Assembly: GCA_021828925.1 (NCBI GenBank)
Contig: JAJZCT010000036.1
Coordinates: 1 to 12,418, forward strand
Source of the DNA: Planctomycetota bacterium
GTDB lineage: Bacteria > Planctomycetota > Phycisphaerae > WQYP01
DNA length: 12,418 bases
Reading direction: 5' to 3'
The stretch's first letter is position 1; each line of letters begins with the position of its first letter. Positions 1-7,182 of the stretch are shown here, piece after piece. A program made the translations under genes and the position numbers. The notes below the pieces were generated by a model. It worked only from the letters and a program-made list of their open reading frames with translations. It was not told where the DNA came from and did not search any database.

Positions 1-294
1 GACTCTGTTGATAAATCGGCTGACTCCGGCATCGACGGCGTAACCATTATTTTGCCTGGAGTTCAGGGGGTTTGGTAAATTGGGCCGCACTTCAAAAATG
101 GAGTACGCCGTCCACCGCGGGTCATACTGTCTGAATGCCAGGAACAAAGCTGCTCCGACAACCAGTCCCAGCAACGTACCGACAAGAATCAGCCACTTAT
201 ACCGGCGCAGGATATAACCCAGCTTGGGGCCGGTTGAAAGGCTATTTTGATCCGGTGTTGATCCGGCCAAGGCAAGCGCGTTTGACTGCGTCAT
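1..294 (-). CDS. Wzz-type polysaccharide co-polymerase, N-terminal part (cut by window edge)
   Basis: Reading from the ATG at 294 leftwards gives 98 codons without a stop, running off the window. Residues 1-30 are polar and end in a basic patch (LRRYKW, 29-34). A hydrophobic segment follows at about 35-54 and then a periplasmic start containing YSIFEVRP (64-71). This cytoplasmic-tail, first-TM, beta-strand layout is typical of the Wzz domain of polysaccharide co-polymerases, which set chain length in exopolysaccharide export, often with a tyrosine kinase domain further on. The start has a ribosome-binding site (AAAGGG, 5 nt upstream). The gene lies 181 bp beyond the TPR gene and appears to have its own promoter. 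Whether a second TM and a kinase domain follow cannot be seen. The Wzz call rests on topology and a short stretch, so it is fairly but not fully sure. Confidence 0.75.
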   Translation of the reverse strand, partial: MTQSNALALAGSTPDQNSLSTGPKLGYILRRYKWLILVGTLLGLVVGAALFLAFRQYDPRWTAYSIFEVRPNLPNPLNSRQNNGYAVDAGVSRFINRV

Positions 295-363
295 GGTATC
301 CCTTTAAAAGGCTCAAGACGAAACTCACATACAACAGAACAGAGTCGATGCTCTACACCTATC

Positions 364-391
364 TTTATACCCGGTTTTACGCCTGTGGCAA
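364..391 (-). promoter_or_regulatory. Sigma70-type promoter for the Wzz-like gene
   Basis: On the minus strand TTGCCA (391-386) and TATAAA (369-364) are separated by 16 bp; each hexamer matches the sigma70 consensus at five of six positions. The expected start near 357 gives a leader of about 60 nt before the ATG at 294. The promoter lies just downstream of a terminator-like hairpin, so the Wzz-like gene looks like a separate transcription unit. Confidence 0.6.
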
Positions 392-400
392 GCGTAAAAC
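374..400. promoter_or_regulatory. Perfect 9-bp dyad over the -35 box: probable operator
   Basis: GTTTTACGC (374-382) and GCGTAAAAC (392-400) are perfect inverted repeats separated by 9 nt. The TTGCCA -35 hexamer lies wholly within the spacer (386-391). The minus transcript has no T-run after the dyad, so a terminator is unlikely. A 27-bp dyad centred on a -35 box is a common arrangement for a repressor or activator site. The regulator is unknown. Confidence 0.5.
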
Positions 401-412
401 AGACTCTTGCCG

Positions 413-442
413 AAAAAATGACGGCCGATAAACCAATCCGTC
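413..442 (-). terminator. Candidate intrinsic terminator after the TPR gene
   Basis: On the minus strand GACGG (442-438) pairs with CCGTC (424-420) around a 13-nt loop. One A and then six T (418-413) follow. It starts about 34 nt after the TPR stop and ends before the Wzz-like promoter. The stem is only 5 bp, so termination may be partial. Confidence 0.4.
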
Positions 443-475
443 CCAATTTGCAGGCTTGACAGACTCCTGGACAAG

Positions 476-3400
476 TCAGCCATGGATTTTTTTCAGCAAA
501 GCCTGCGCCCGGGGCAGAATCGGGTCGTGCGTGCTTTCGGCTAGTTTAATTCCCGTTTTAAGAATTTCCACCGCACGCGCCTTATTTTTCTGGGCCACCA
601 GTACCCTTGCCAGGTGATAGTACGCTGTTGCCGGCGGATTGTACCGCAGGCTATGATCCAATGCGTCGACGGCACCGCTAAGATCGCCATTTAAAAAGCG
701 TATCCATCCCAGCGTATCGAGCACATCGCCATTGGCGGCATACCGGCCGGAGCCTGCCTGCTTAACAAGCAAGGCATTGCAGCGTTCGGCATAAACCAGG
801 GCCTTTGCCGTTTCGTGGAGTTTTACTGCCAGCAGATACGCCAGGTTGTTGAGAATCGCCGGATTATTCGCATTGGCTTTGAGAATTTCCAGGTAATAGT
901 TGCGGCAAGCCGCATAGTTTTTGAGTTGATAGCATGAAAATGCGGCAATTTCCAACGCGGCATGGCGAATCACCGGACCTGGTTTCGCGGCCAGTGCGGC
1001 TTTCGCTGAGGCCAACGCCGCCGAATTTTCCTTATTGGCAAACTGTACGACAGCGCGCGCGGCATCCAGCAAGGTCTTATTTATATGCGCGTTGGAGCCC
1101 AGGGCATCGACGGATTTAATAATTACGTCCAGTTTACCCGCAGGCTCAAAGGCGGATTGATAGGCGGAAAGCACGGTGAAAAATTGCGTCGGATTTCCCG
1201 CCGTGAGTTGCAAGGCGTGCGAAAAATCTTTCGTCGACGCCGGGAAATCATGAAGTTTGGCGTTGGCATTGGCGCGTTCCAGATACAGTTCCACCGCACC
1301 CGGTGAAACCGCCAAGGCTTTCGAGGCTACGCTGATCGCGGCATGCATATTCCCCGCTGCCTCCAGTACCTGCACATAGACGATCGCGGCGGCGGTGCTC
1401 TGATTCGCCATCTGGAATGCGCGTTTGGCGGTAGCCACCGCGCTATTTTTGTGCCCGGTTAAAAGGTCATAGCGTGCCCGGAGCATGACCCACTGTGGAC
1501 TTGCGGGGAACGCCTGATGGGATTGCGTCAGCAATTTATTAAGCCGCCCCAGCGGTTGCAGGGTTCGCAAGGAAGCGGCGGCGTCGCTGGTATCGGCCGG
1601 CGTCAGTGTCATATAACGCTGTGAAAGATCAAACAACAGTGTGGCCAATTGCAGTCTGGCAGCCTGATCCGCCGGAGCTGATTTCAGGACGGTGCTGTAT
1701 TGATAAACCGCCTCGGCAAATTGTCCCGAGTCGGCATACGCCTGAGCTAGCAATTGTTCGGCCGCCAGATCCGACGTATTGGATGTGGTCAACAACTGCA
1801 ACTCGGTGATGGCCTGGGCATACTGCGGGTTCGGCGGTGAAAGCAGTAACGTGGCCATGTCATAAAGTGCATGCGGATCATGCGGATTAAGCGTTAACGC
1901 CTGCCCTAACGCTTTTCTGGCTTTATTCTTCTGGCCCGATTGCAGATAACCAAAGCCTTCCAGAACCAAAGCTTCCTCATCGGCTGGATTTTTGGCAAGA
2001 ATCCGCTTTTGTAGTATCCCGATGCCTTTGGCCGGATTGCCTGCCCGTATGAGCGTTTCCGCGTATCGCAGGGTGATGGTCCGGTTGTCCGGCACGGCAT
2101 CATACAGGCCGGAATATTGTTTTAACGCCGGCTTGAATTTACCGGCATTAAAATACATATCACCTAACCGGCGCTGAACGGTATGTCGCCCTTTGGGCTG
2201 ATCTTTCAGCGCGGCGTTGTACACTTGAACGGCCTGATTGAGATTGCCGGAATTCTGGTAAAAATCTCCCAGCATCAATCGGCCGGCAAATGCGACGGTC
2301 TTGTTGGGATTCTCCGCCAGCGATTCAAAAACCTGCTGGGCGGCGTCGGTATTCTTTTCCAGAACGTACAGTTCGCCTAATTCTCTGGCCAGTTGCAGAT
2401 TATCCGGCTGACTCTTGCGGGCTTTGAGCAGCAGCGCTATCGCACGGGATGGTTCTTTTGCCCGCACGTATAGCAAGCCTAACCGCGCAATATTATTTAA
2501 ATCCGAGGGATCTCGCTTGTAGATGGCCAATCGCCGCTTTATTTCCGGTGCCGGCTTGCCGTATAAATCCGCAAATTGATAGTGCCAGTTTTCCAGTTGG
2601 GTATCTTGCGGATAATAGGCTAAGCCCTGATCAACCAGATCCCGGGCGCGCTGGATATCCGCCGGTGCATTGGATTGCAGATAGTATTGCACCAAAGCTG
2701 TCAGTGCATCAAGATCATCCGGTTTGGCCTGCAGCGCTCCGGTCAACGCGGTTACGCCATCGCGCACATCTCCCGAGGAAAGTAAGGCAATGCCGTAAAA
2801 TGTTTTGATGTTGGCATCATCTGGATGTTTTTTCAAAACGGCGGAAAGTGTCTTGGCGGCGCTGGCGGAGTTCCCTTGAGCAATTTGCAGTTGTGCCCGC
2901 AAAAATGCGCCCTGGTAGCCGTCGGCGTTCAGATCGGCACCACGATTTGCCAGTTGATTGGCGAGTTTAAAATTTTTCTGCACGATCGCCACGCGAAATT
3001 GCGCTTCGAGCACCCGCGTATTATTCGGATGCGCTTTGGCCAATGGCACCAGCACGCTGGCGGCTTTGGTGTTATCTCCGCTAGAGAGATAGAACCGGCT
3101 CATAAGCAATCCCCGCTCCAATGGATCGGGTAATTTGGCAATCGCGGTAAGCTGGGCCTGCTGGGCCGAAACGCCAGCCACCGATATCTGGGCGATGTTG
3201 CTGGTTAATGGCCCCATGGCGACTGTTGGCATGGGCGACTTGGGATTTGCCAACTGATCATTGATCAGAATAAATTGCAGATTGGTAGGAGCTATCCGCA
3301 AAGCGTTTTTGATCAGCGCCTGCGCGGCAACACGTTGATGCAACCCAGCCATCGCAGCGTAGGCGACGGTGACAACCCGTGGATCGCCGGGAGATTGCTT

Positions 3401-5143
3401 CAACCACGGAGCTATAGTCTTTTGAGCTTGCGCGTAGAGTTTTTCCCTCACCTCCAGGCGAGCCTTCAACTGCGCCAGGGCAAAGCTTTGATTCGTGTCA
3501 GTGCGGGCCAGGATCCGTCGCAATTCAGTGAGGCGATTCAGATTTGCCAAAGACAGGGCTTCAATTTTTAAAGCCGCCAGATTTTTAGGATCCGTTTTCA
3601 GCACCGCCTGCGCGGCGGCCAGAGCCTGCTTGGGATTCTGTTGCACCATTAACTGCGCTCGGGCCAGTGCCACGCTGGGTTGGCCGGGAAGGTGTTTTTG
3701 AATCTCATTAAACACGGCCAAGGCGGAGCCGGACTGGCCGCGAATCTGATAAATTTGAGCTTGCAGTTGTTTTTCGGTCAGCCAGAGCGACATATCCTGG
3801 GGATTTCCCGGTGAGAGAATGGCGTTCGCCTGGGCAATCCACCGTTGGGACGCGTTGAGGCGTCCCTGGGCAAAGCGCAAGCGGGCACGGGCTACGTACA
3901 CCCATGCGGATTGCGGCATTCTCTGGGCTACCCAGGCCAGCGTATCGGAGGCACGCGACAGATTATTTTTCCGGGCTTGCGACCCGCCCGGCGCTTCCAT
4001 CGCCAATTGCAGATACGCCCCCATGAGCATCTGATTAATTCGCAGGCTCACGCTCTGGTTGAGTTCCGGCGTCAAGCCGCCGCCCGGTGCCGGATGCGTT
4101 AAGCCCTGCTTCAGATATTTAATGGCCGCCTGAGGTTGATTGGCCCTGCGGAGAAATTCACCTTCGGCCGCATAGGCGCTCATATTGTCAGGTTTAAGGG
4201 CAATAACTTTTTTGAAGATCGCTGCGATGCTTAACGGACTGGCTCCGGAAGCGAGCATTTGTTGCGCTCGGGCCTCGAGGACTTTAGCACTATTGGGAGC
4301 AAGCTTTTCCGCGGCCGCCAGTGTCTTGTTTGCCTCCTCCGCGTGGCCCGGCACCGCGCGATAGATTGCCGCCAGTGAAAGTAAAGCATCCACATTGTGG
4401 GGATATTTGGTCGAAAAGGCCCGAACAATCGCAATGCCTTTATCAAAGAGTTCGTTCATCGCGGCGGTGTTGATCAGATTCTGCGCATGTTCCGCCGCGG
4501 CCTGCTGCAGATAGACCTGTGCCAGAAGCACATGCGGAAGAATATTATCCTCCTGAAGTTTACAGGCGGTGCGCAAATCAGCTTTGGCCGCGGTAAAGCG
4601 CCGATCCGTTAAAGCAGCTAAGCCGGAAACGGAGCGCAAGCGTGCTTGTGCGCGGTCCATATAGGCGTTGATGTTCTTGGGATCCAGTTTAATAACATGC
4701 GTGGCCTGCTGTTGAATCTGCTGCCAGAGGGCTGAATCATTGCCGGAGTGCATGGCATCTTGATAAAAGGCATTCAAGAGCTTTTTTCGAGCGGATAGCA
4801 AATTAGGATTTTGTTGAATCGCGGCATGCCAGTCGCTTAAAGCGGCACGGTAGCGCTGGATATTTTTGCCGGTGGTCTCAAAATTCAAATCGCCGAGTTT
4901 GACAAGAATGTCCGCCGCCTGTGGCAGATGCTCACGCAAGGCCACGACGGCCGCCTGCTGATAAAGTTGCCGCGCCATTTCGGTGTCATTTTTTTTCAGT
5001 GCCGCTTTAGCTTCCGCGACCAGTCGCGTGGGATTGTTATTAATTTTGATCAGAATGTAATAAATCCCGGCGATGCCGCCGAACAGGGCGATCAGAACAA
5101 CAATCAGTATTGTTAAAAATCGTGTATTAACCCGTTTAGCCAT
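476..5143 (-). CDS. Giant membrane-anchored TPR-repeat protein of an exosortase/exopolysaccharide locus
   Basis: The 1555-residue product starts with a basic tail and one hydrophobic helix (about 9-32). There is no lipobox cysteine, so it should be a single-pass inner-membrane protein with a large periplasmic body. Almost all of the rest is tandem TPR-like helical repeats in 33-35 residue units, rich in Ala, Leu, Gln and Asn, with recurring P-x-N/D turns. The C-terminal end carries NNLAYLLA (1432-1439) and DTLGW (1476-1480), a pairing familiar from the TPR proteins of PEP-CTERM/exosortase loci (PrsT type). Those are mostly lipoproteins and considerably shorter. No enzymatic motif is seen, so a scaffolding or assembly role in polysaccharide export is inferred. 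The start has GAAGGA 6 nt upstream and lies 43 bp after epsI, implying co-transcription with it. A terminator-like hairpin follows. TPR identity is firm; the biological role is unknown. Confidence 0.85.
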   Translation of the reverse strand: MAKRVNTRFLTILIVVLIALFGGIAGIYYILIKINNNPTRLVAEAKAALKKNDTEMARQLYQQAAVVALREHLPQAADILVKLGDLNFETTGKNIQRYRAALSDWHAAIQQNPNLLSARKKLLNAFYQDAMHSGNDSALWQQIQQQATHVIKLDPKNINAYMDRAQARLRSVSGLAALTDRRFTAAKADLRTACKLQEDNILPHVLLAQVYLQQAAAEHAQNLINTAAMNELFDKGIAIVRAFSTKYPHNVDALLSLAAIYRAVPGHAEEANKTLAAAEKLAPNSAKVLEARAQQMLASGASPLSIAAIFKKVIALKPDNMSAYAAEGEFLRRANQPQAAIKYLKQGLTHPAPGGGLTPELNQSVSLRINQMLMGAYLQLAMEAPGGSQARKNNLSRASDTLAWVAQRMPQSAWVYVARARLRFAQGRLNASQRWIAQANAILSPGNPQDMSLWLTEKQLQAQIYQIRGQSGSALAVFNEIQKHLPGQPSVALARAQLMVQQNPKQALAAAQAVLKTDPKNLAALKIEALSLANLNRLTELRRILARTDTNQSFALAQLKARLEVREKLYAQAQKTIAPWLKQSPGDPRVVTVAYAAMAGLHQRVAAQALIKNALRIAPTNLQFILINDQLANPKSPMPTVAMGPLTSNIAQISVAGVSAQQAQLTAIAKLPDPLERGLLMSRFYLSSGDNTKAASVLVPLAKAHPNNTRVLEAQFRVAIVQKNFKLANQLANRGADLNADGYQGAFLRAQLQIAQGNSASAAKTLSAVLKKHPDDANIKTFYGIALLSSGDVRDGVTALTGALQAKPDDLDALTALVQYYLQSNAPADIQRARDLVDQGLAYYPQDTQLENWHYQFADLYGKPAPEIKRRLAIYKRDPSDLNNIARLGLLYVRAKEPSRAIALLLKARKSQPDNLQLARELGELYVLEKNTDAAQQVFESLAENPNKTVAFAGRLMLGDFYQNSGNLNQAVQVYNAALKDQPKGRHTVQRRLGDMYFNAGKFKPALKQYSGLYDAVPDNRTITLRYAETLIRAGNPAKGIGILQKRILAKNPADEEALVLEGFGYLQSGQKNKARKALGQALTLNPHDPHALYDMATLLLSPPNPQYAQAITELQLLTTSNTSDLAAEQLLAQAYADSGQFAEAVYQYSTVLKSAPADQAARLQLATLLFDLSQRYMTLTPADTSDAAASLRTLQPLGRLNKLLTQSHQAFPASPQWVMLRARYDLLTGHKNSAVATAKRAFQMANQSTAAAIVYVQVLEAAGNMHAAISVASKALAVSPGAVELYLERANANAKLHDFPASTKDFSHALQLTAGNPTQFFTVLSAYQSAFEPAGKLDVIIKSVDALGSNAHINKTLLDAARAVVQFANKENSAALASAKAALAAKPGPVIRHAALEIAAFSCYQLKNYAACRNYYLEILKANANNPAILNNLAYLLAVKLHETAKALVYAERCNALLVKQAGSGRYAANGDVLDTLGWIRFLNGDLSGAVDALDHSLRYNPPATAYYHLARVLVAQKNKARAVEILKTGIKLAESTHDPILPRAQALLKKIHG

Positions 5144-5186
5144 GCTGTTTCCTTCAAATCTCTTGCGAGAGTTATGGTTTTACCAA

Positions 5187-6038
5187 TCAGTTTTTTCCAC
5201 TTTTGACATCCGTAGCGGCCGACTGGGCAACATTCGCGGCGCCGGGATGCGTTGTGGGTGCATTAAGTTTTTTCCAATTCGGCAGCAATCGTTCAATGGC
5301 CGGCAAAGCGGCTCGAATAAACGAGGCAATCGCCTTCCTGGCTTGCGGCCTGGTGGTTAAGCCGCCCGGACCCTCCGCAGTGACTTCAATTTTTGCATCA
5401 TAACCGTATTTGCTGGTCGTCCGCCAGAATAGCTCGCTGACCTGCTGGGGATTAGGTGCATATCGTCCGTCCACCTGAAATACATACGCCACATTCACAT
5501 ATCGTCCACGGTGCTGATCCATACTTAACGGAATTCCCGAATCACTCATTTTTGGCGCATAAAACGAAAGAAAGCGCATTTCCAGATTGGAGGTTGTGCC
5601 ATCGGCATGGGGAACGTGATGGATGGTAATAAATGAATCATGAATGCGCTTCATGCCGATGCCGGCCCAACAGACATTTGGAACATGTGGCGTGGCAAAA
5701 TCTGTGGGATAATAATTCAGATTCACGCGCACCTGGGATCCCGGTGAACCGGGCGGCATTTTTGTATTCACATAGGGGCGTAACAGGTAGTGATGCGTAC
5801 CGAGCACCTGCACGACTTCCGCGGACAGTCGCTGATCGACCGCCCCTTTGGGCATGACCCATTGGCCCAGTTTTTTTGGCAAACTCCGCAAAGGGGCCTG
5901 CAGGGGCGTATGGAGCTTTTGCAATACCACATTGAACGCATGGGAAGCCACCGATAGCGATACCAGTCCCGCAACCAGAACCCCGATCGCGACCATCGGT
6001 GGATAGAGTTTTTTAGTGGATGGTGTGCCGATACTCAT
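5187..6038 (-). CDS. epsI: Exosortase-associated EpsI family protein
   Basis: This 283-residue protein has one N-terminal TM helix (about 13-34) followed by a periplasmic domain. It shows the hallmarks of the EpsI/DUF3485 family: LGQW (57-60) after the membrane anchor, the NLNYYPT strand (106-112), and a conserved H-x-P-x-x-C centre (H118, P120, C123). EpsI domains accompany exosortases, either as separate proteins or fused to the exosortase C-terminus, and are needed for exopolysaccharide formation in some systems. Their biochemical activity is not settled. The family usually continues to GW after the Cys; here the equivalent is GM (128-129), a mild departure. The ATG overlaps the exosortase stop as ATGA, indicating translational coupling. 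The C-terminal 25 residues or so are Ala/Thr-rich and probably disordered. Confidence 0.88.
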   Translation of the reverse strand: MSIGTPSTKKLYPPMVAIGVLVAGLVSLSVASHAFNVVLQKLHTPLQAPLRSLPKKLGQWVMPKGAVDQRLSAEVVQVLGTHHYLLRPYVNTKMPPGSPGSQVRVNLNYYPTDFATPHVPNVCWAGIGMKRIHDSFITIHHVPHADGTTSNLEMRFLSFYAPKMSDSGIPLSMDQHRGRYVNVAYVFQVDGRYAPNPQQVSELFWRTTSKYGYDAKIEVTAEGPGGLTTRPQARKAIASFIRAALPAIERLLPNWKKLNAPTTHPGAANVAQSAATDVKSGKN

Positions 6039-7042
6039 GCGCTGGCCTCCTGTCCGGAAGGACCCAATTGCCCTGTGTCGTCCAGAAAAAGATGCTCTTC
6101 AAATAAGTCAATTAACTTCGCGGCACCCAGTTGCAGGAGTCCGGCGGGAATCAGCATCAGCAGACCAAGACTGGCGTGCGTGCTGCCGCGTGCCCATTCT
6201 GGTCCGGCGTACGCAAACAGGACCCCCGAGAGTGTCACCCGCAGGGCATTAACAAATATGGCGATGGGCAAAGCACATAATGACAGCGTAAGCTTTTGCC
6301 ACATGGGCCGATTGGTGGAATAAGCCAAGGCCACGGCCAACGCGAAAAATGCCGTCAACATCCGTATGCCGCTGCAGGCCTGCGCGACATTCAGCGAGGG
6401 CCATTTGTCGCCCACCTGCAGGTGAATCTGTGTGGCCTCGCGGTAGGCATGAATGCCGAACAGCAGAAGCATGTGCGCTCCGCCGGAGGCGGCAATGGAT
6501 TGCAGGGGGGTGGTGAGTTTGACATACAGTGCCTGGGGTGGATTGATCATAAACAGCAGATAACAGATCGGCAGCCAGAGGATTTTCATTTGCTGCCAGC
6601 CCAGCAGCCACAAGCCTAATCCAAACAGCACCACCAACATGCTCAAATCGGAGAATTGCTCCTGTCCGGTAATCCGAAACAGCACCTGCCCGAAAACCCC
6701 GAACGCCAGCATTGCTAATCCAATATATGCCGGTTGAATGGGTAAATTCCGCAGTGTGTTCCATCGCAAATAAATAAACATGGCACTGATAACCGGAATC
6801 AGAAATCCCTGGCTGAAATTCGGATTGGTGCTCCATACATGCACCAATTGTTCAAAATTAATGCGATAGAGCAGATAAAAAAATACGCCAAGAACGGCAA
6901 GGATTGCAAATACATATCCCGGCAATTCACGTTCGGGCGTGCTTGCCGTTCGCAGGGATGCAATATAATCATAGCGCAGCGGCTTGGGGAGCGGGGCTGA
7001 CCCGCGATCGGCTGAGGCGCTGGACGTTTCTGAAGCCGGCAT
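6035..7042 (-). CDS. Exosortase (EpsH/Xrt family membrane transpeptidase)
   Basis: This 335-residue polytopic inner-membrane protein has about eight hydrophobic segments between residues 43 and 315. The exosortase active-site set is complete: Cys223 in ACSGIR (222-227), Arg268 in NALR (265-268) and His289 in THASLG (288-293). Exosortases recognise a C-terminal tripartite tag (PEP-CTERM or a variant) on exported proteins, cleave it and attach the protein to the cell surface; the sorted proteins are usually co-produced with exopolysaccharide. The start has GGAG 8 nt upstream. The first 40 residues are polar and cytoplasmic. It lies 140 bp after the export lipoprotein and overlaps epsI by 4 nt. 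The subtype cannot be set by eye. No protein with a matching C-terminal tag is encoded in the window, so the substrates lie elsewhere. Confidence 0.93.
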   Translation of the reverse strand: MPASETSSASADRGSAPLPKPLRYDYIASLRTASTPERELPGYVFAILAVLGVFFYLLYRINFEQLVHVWSTNPNFSQGFLIPVISAMFIYLRWNTLRNLPIQPAYIGLAMLAFGVFGQVLFRITGQEQFSDLSMLVVLFGLGLWLLGWQQMKILWLPICYLLFMINPPQALYVKLTTPLQSIAASGGAHMLLLFGIHAYREATQIHLQVGDKWPSLNVAQACSGIRMLTAFFALAVALAYSTNRPMWQKLTLSLCALPIAIFVNALRVTLSGVLFAYAGPEWARGSTHASLGLLMLIPAGLLQLGAAKLIDLFEEHLFLDDTGQLGPSGQEASA

Positions 7043-7124
7043 GAGTCATGCTCCGCGTGCAATCCACATTAAATCTGATGCCGTCGATAGGGCCGCCTTT
7101 TCAAGAAGTCACGTTCCGTAACGG

Positions 7125-7151
7125 CAGATGCAGTCCGGACCAGCCCATCTG
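7125..7151 (-). promoter_or_regulatory. Intercistronic dyad between the export lipoprotein and exosortase genes
   Basis: CAGATG (7125-7130) and CATCTG (7146-7151) form a perfect 6-bp inverted repeat around the palindrome GTCCGGAC (7133-7140). It lies in the 140-nt gap after the lipoprotein stop. No T-run follows on the minus strand, so it is not an evident terminator. It could be an mRNA processing or stabilising hairpin. No convincing promoter was found in this gap. Confidence 0.25.
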
Positions 7152-7182
7152 AAACCGCATCACGTCCTGCCAACGCCAGGGA

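Noticed and set aside
450..463. The 14-mer GCAGGCTTGACAGA also present inverted at 8970-8983
   Set aside because: One such match is expected by chance at a rate of about 0.5 in a window of this size, and neither copy has a good -10 box at normal spacing.
2449..2808. Plus-strand open frame of 119 codons inside the TPR gene
   Set aside because: Antisense shadow of a clearly coding repeat protein; no ribosome-binding site and no recognisable protein features. The same applies to the other plus-strand frames over 476-5143.
6249..6836. Minus-strand open frame of 195 codons in the exosortase gene
   Set aside because: Out-of-frame shadow of the exosortase, which carries the full active-site motif set in the other frame.
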